Positions 63,450-64,000 of a stretch of DNA of 64,000 bases are shown here, one piece after another. This stretch comes from Liolophura sinensis (taxonomy: Eukaryota > Mollusca > Polyplacophora > Chitonida > Chitonidae): the NCBI RefSeq assembly GCF_032854445.1, contig NC_088300.1, positions 37,974,458 through 38,038,457 on the forward strand, given 5' to 3'. The translations under genes and the position numbers were made by a program. Numbering within the stretch: the stretch's first letter is position 1; each line of letters begins with the position of its first letter. The notes below the pieces were generated by a model. That model was not told the origin of the DNA and made no database searches. It saw only the letters and a list, made by a program, of their open reading frames with translations.

Positions 63450-64000
63450 TTTACTATCAGTACATAGTTTTCTGTGTCGGCGTAAGTGCTCGTGAGGCAA
63501 AGGCAACTGGTTTGCCTTCTTGAAGAATGATTGCGCCAAGGCCTGATTTTAAAACGTCTACTTGGAGGGTGACGTCATAGTATGCTAACACCGTTCCTGG
63601 TGTTCGCGTGATGATGGATTTCACCTGTTCAAATGCTTCGTCACAATTTGCGTCCCATAGCCACTTAATATCTTCTTTTAAGAGTTCTCTTATTGGAGCT
63701 GTGGCTGTTGCAAGTCCTGGGGCAAACTTGGTGAGGTAATACCCATCACCGTTTCCAGTTCCTTTTTCGAGGTAGAGGTCGGCATCTGATCAATCGCTTT
63801 AATCTTGTCTGGGTCAGGTTTCAGACCTTCCGACATGAGAGTGTGCCCGTAGAACTTTGTCTCTGTGACCCCAATTTCCATTTTTGCAGAATTCGGGTGC
63901 AGATTTTGTCACGGCATCTCTGAAGTAGTTCTCGGAGTCATTCATTGTAGAGTTCTAGGGTTGGTGCGTAGAGCAGAATGTCATCAATCAAAACCTCAAC
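63450..64000 (-). pseudogene. Ty3-type retrotransposon pol fragment (reverse transcriptase to RNase H)
   Basis: Minus strand. The reverse transcriptase active-site motif IDDIL lies at 63974-63988. A region typical of the RT/RNase H connection follows (KFYGHTLMSEGLKPDP at about 63810-63870), then RNase H-type sequence (LGAIILQEGKPVAFASRALT) down to about 63470. The frame is broken by a stop shortly after IDDIL and by at least two frameshifts, so this copy is dead. It continues past the right edge; no LTR is visible in the window. Confidence 0.85.

Overview
The window is animal nuclear DNA. It has short exons with GT/AG introns, two conserved eukaryotic genes, many tRNA-derived SINEs, a Tc1-type transposon, a Ty3-type fragment and a great deal of minisatellite. 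The dominant SINE (tail near ATTGGTGTTTTACGCCGTAC, tRNA-like head at the other end) and the GAGTTATCTCCCTTG-type motifs look like a marine lophotrochozoan, probably a mollusc or brachiopod. That placement is from memory of repeat style and was not searched.

Layout. Bases 3097-31686 (minus strand) hold the first 16 coding exons of an RRP12 orthologue, a HEAT-repeat factor for ribosome assembly and export. They give about 673 codons, roughly the N-terminal half; the rest lies beyond the left edge. Bases 32725-59084 (plus strand) hold a complete XRCC6 (Ku70) gene: 19 coding exons, 602 residues, ending in a SAP domain. The two genes are divergent and share about 1 kb of candidate promoter. Downstream of XRCC6 are a 97-bp tandem array, SINEs and, at the right edge, a broken Ty3-type pol fragment on the minus strand.

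Introns. The introns are loaded with tandem repeats (unit sizes 20-104 bp, arrays up to 3.8 kb). Some arrays were later invaded by a Tc1 element, a 1-kb non-autonomous transposon and SINEs with clear target duplications. A 200-N gap at 51426-51625 is flanked by two near-identical copies of a 3.7-4.1 kb segment carrying XRCC6 coding exons 14 and 15. The geometry says unmerged contig overlap, not a real duplication.

Main discovery. Two large minisatellites, one in each gene, are built from an exon-intron junction. The 54-bp repeat after RRP12 exon 9 and the 40-bp repeat after XRCC6 coding exon 11 each begin at the true 5' splice site, and every unit repeats the last 22-26 exon bases, the GT donor and the first intron bases. 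About 48 and 16 extra donor copies follow the real ones. Other arrays sit against splice sites too: acceptor-like units before RRP12 exon 9, an array ending 45 bp before the RRP12 exon 5 acceptor, a donor-like array just after XRCC6 exon 14, and one running up to the exon 15 acceptor. I infer that splice junctions acted as seeds for tandem amplification here. Exon calls rest on reading-frame continuity, splice consensus and my memory of the human proteins; no search was run.
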